From NCBI RefSeq assembly GCF_030263935.1, contig NZ_CP127162.1, positions 3,853,501 to 3,917,500 of the forward strand: DNA of 64,000 nt, written 5' to 3'. The DNA is from Paenibacillus polygoni (GTDB taxonomy: Bacteria > Bacillota > Bacilli > Paenibacillales > Paenibacillaceae). The notes under the pieces are model-generated. The model was not told the DNA's origin. It was given only the letters and a program-made list of their open reading frames with translations, and did not search any database. The position numbers were made by a program, and so were the translations under genes. This document shows, one piece after another, positions 63,579 to 64,000 of the stretch; position 1 is the stretch's first letter; the number at the start of each line of letters is the position of its first letter.

Positions 63579-64000
63579 TTACTTTTCGGATTGTATCTGA
63601 TCCATCCAAGAAAGAAGAGAATCGGCAGTTAATGTAATCTGTTCTTCCATCGTAATGTCAGCGGTGCCGTCCCCTTTTTGCAGGCCATAGTCACCATACT
63701 GCGCATGATTACCTCCAGGCAGGTTGTAATAGATGGTATCTTGCGGAAGATAGTCTCTGCCTACCTTTACATTCTCACGATTAACTACCTTATCTTTCTC
63801 CCCAATAATGCTGATGACAGAAAGCGAGGTATCACTCACATCTCCTTTTTCATCTGCATACGCACCTAATAAAAACATACCTGCAAGATCCTCCGCATGA
63901 CCAGCTGCAAACCTTGCAGCCATAGCTCCGCCAAGTGAATGTCCACCAATCACAAACGTTTCATCAGGATAAGCTTCTATTACTTTACTAGCTGAATTTC
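63579..64000 (-). CDS. Alpha/beta hydrolase (C-terminal part only)
   Basis: The frame stays open to the right window edge, giving ~139 codons. The nucleophile serine is in FVIGGHSLGGAMA, the acid Asp in IGEKDKVV and the base His in LPGGNHAQYGDYG; this spacing and the last motif fit the Abhydrolase_5 group often found as secreted or membrane-anchored hydrolases in Bacillales. The start and any signal peptide lie outside. Substrate unknown. Confidence 0.88.
   Translation of the reverse strand, partial: NSASKVIEAYPDETFVIGGHSLGGAMAARFAAGHAEDLAGMFLLGAYADEKGDVSDTSLSVISIIGEKDKVVNRENVKVGRDYLPQDTIYYNLPGGNHAQYGDYGLQKGDGTADITMEEQITLTADSLLSWMDQIQSEK

Noticed and set aside
1..64000. CRISPR arrays, tRNA/rRNA genes, transposases, prophage genes
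   Set aside because: No regularly spaced repeats, tRNA-like cloverleaf or recognisable transposase, integrase or phage structural protein was seen on either strand.

Overview
The window looks like a chromosomal segment from a spore-forming, low-GC Gram-positive bacterium of the Bacillales, most probably Paenibacillus or a close relative. The pointers are intact sigma-K, a YheC/YheD-type and a CotSA-type spore-coat gene, a glcT-ptsG-ptsH-ptsI operon with a GlcT antiterminator site, a YesM/YesN two-component pair beside sugar ABC genes, a GH30 glucuronoxylanase and strong AGGAGG ribosome binding sites. I saw no phage, insertion sequence, tRNA, rRNA or CRISPR array.

Layout. 1-7.8 kb (minus strand): the start of a secreted glucuronoxylanase (xynC), an AraC-type response regulator, its YesM-type kinase, two sugar permeases and a solute-binding lipoprotein. 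xynC and the binding-protein gene share a 35-bp promoter-proximal element. 7.9-17.7 kb: sigK, a large GH2 glycosidase, an FtsX permease remnant, small hypothetical genes, a decayed P-loop kinase, an aldehyde dehydrogenase and a secreted protein. 17.9-28.6 kb: EamA exporter, sulfurtransferase, a frameshifted ZIP transporter, DUF4850 and FUSC proteins, YheC/D, YitT, FabV, a CotSA-like glycosyltransferase and a HIRAN protein. 29-37.9 kb: ribosomal protein L25/Ctc, a cytoplasmic pullulanase, an ABC permease/ATPase pair without a binding protein, and thiM-thiD-thiE behind a TPP riboswitch.

38-46 kb: a MutS2-like ATPase without the Smr domain sits behind a leader of about 500 nt containing a sigma-A promoter, a seven-codon ORF (MSGYVLN), long-range stems and two intrinsic terminators. 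I consider this the most interesting candidate for an undescribed regulatory system. It is followed by a CWC protein, an MFS transporter with its HTH regulator and inverted-repeat operators, and an operon of two Sm-like-repeat proteins around an ArsB-like permease and a tiny membrane peptide.

46.6-64 kb: glcT-ptsG-ptsH-ptsI, flotillin with its NfeD partner, an iron alcohol dehydrogenase behind a repeat-rich upstream region, the Leloir operon galK-galE-galT with a divergent AraC regulator, an aldo/keto reductase, a sirtuin, a HAD phosphatase and a partial alpha/beta hydrolase.

Taken together the genes serve polysaccharide and oligosaccharide use (xylan, beta-galactosides, alpha-glucans, galactose, PTS glucose), sporulation, thiamine salvage and stress or antibiotic responses.
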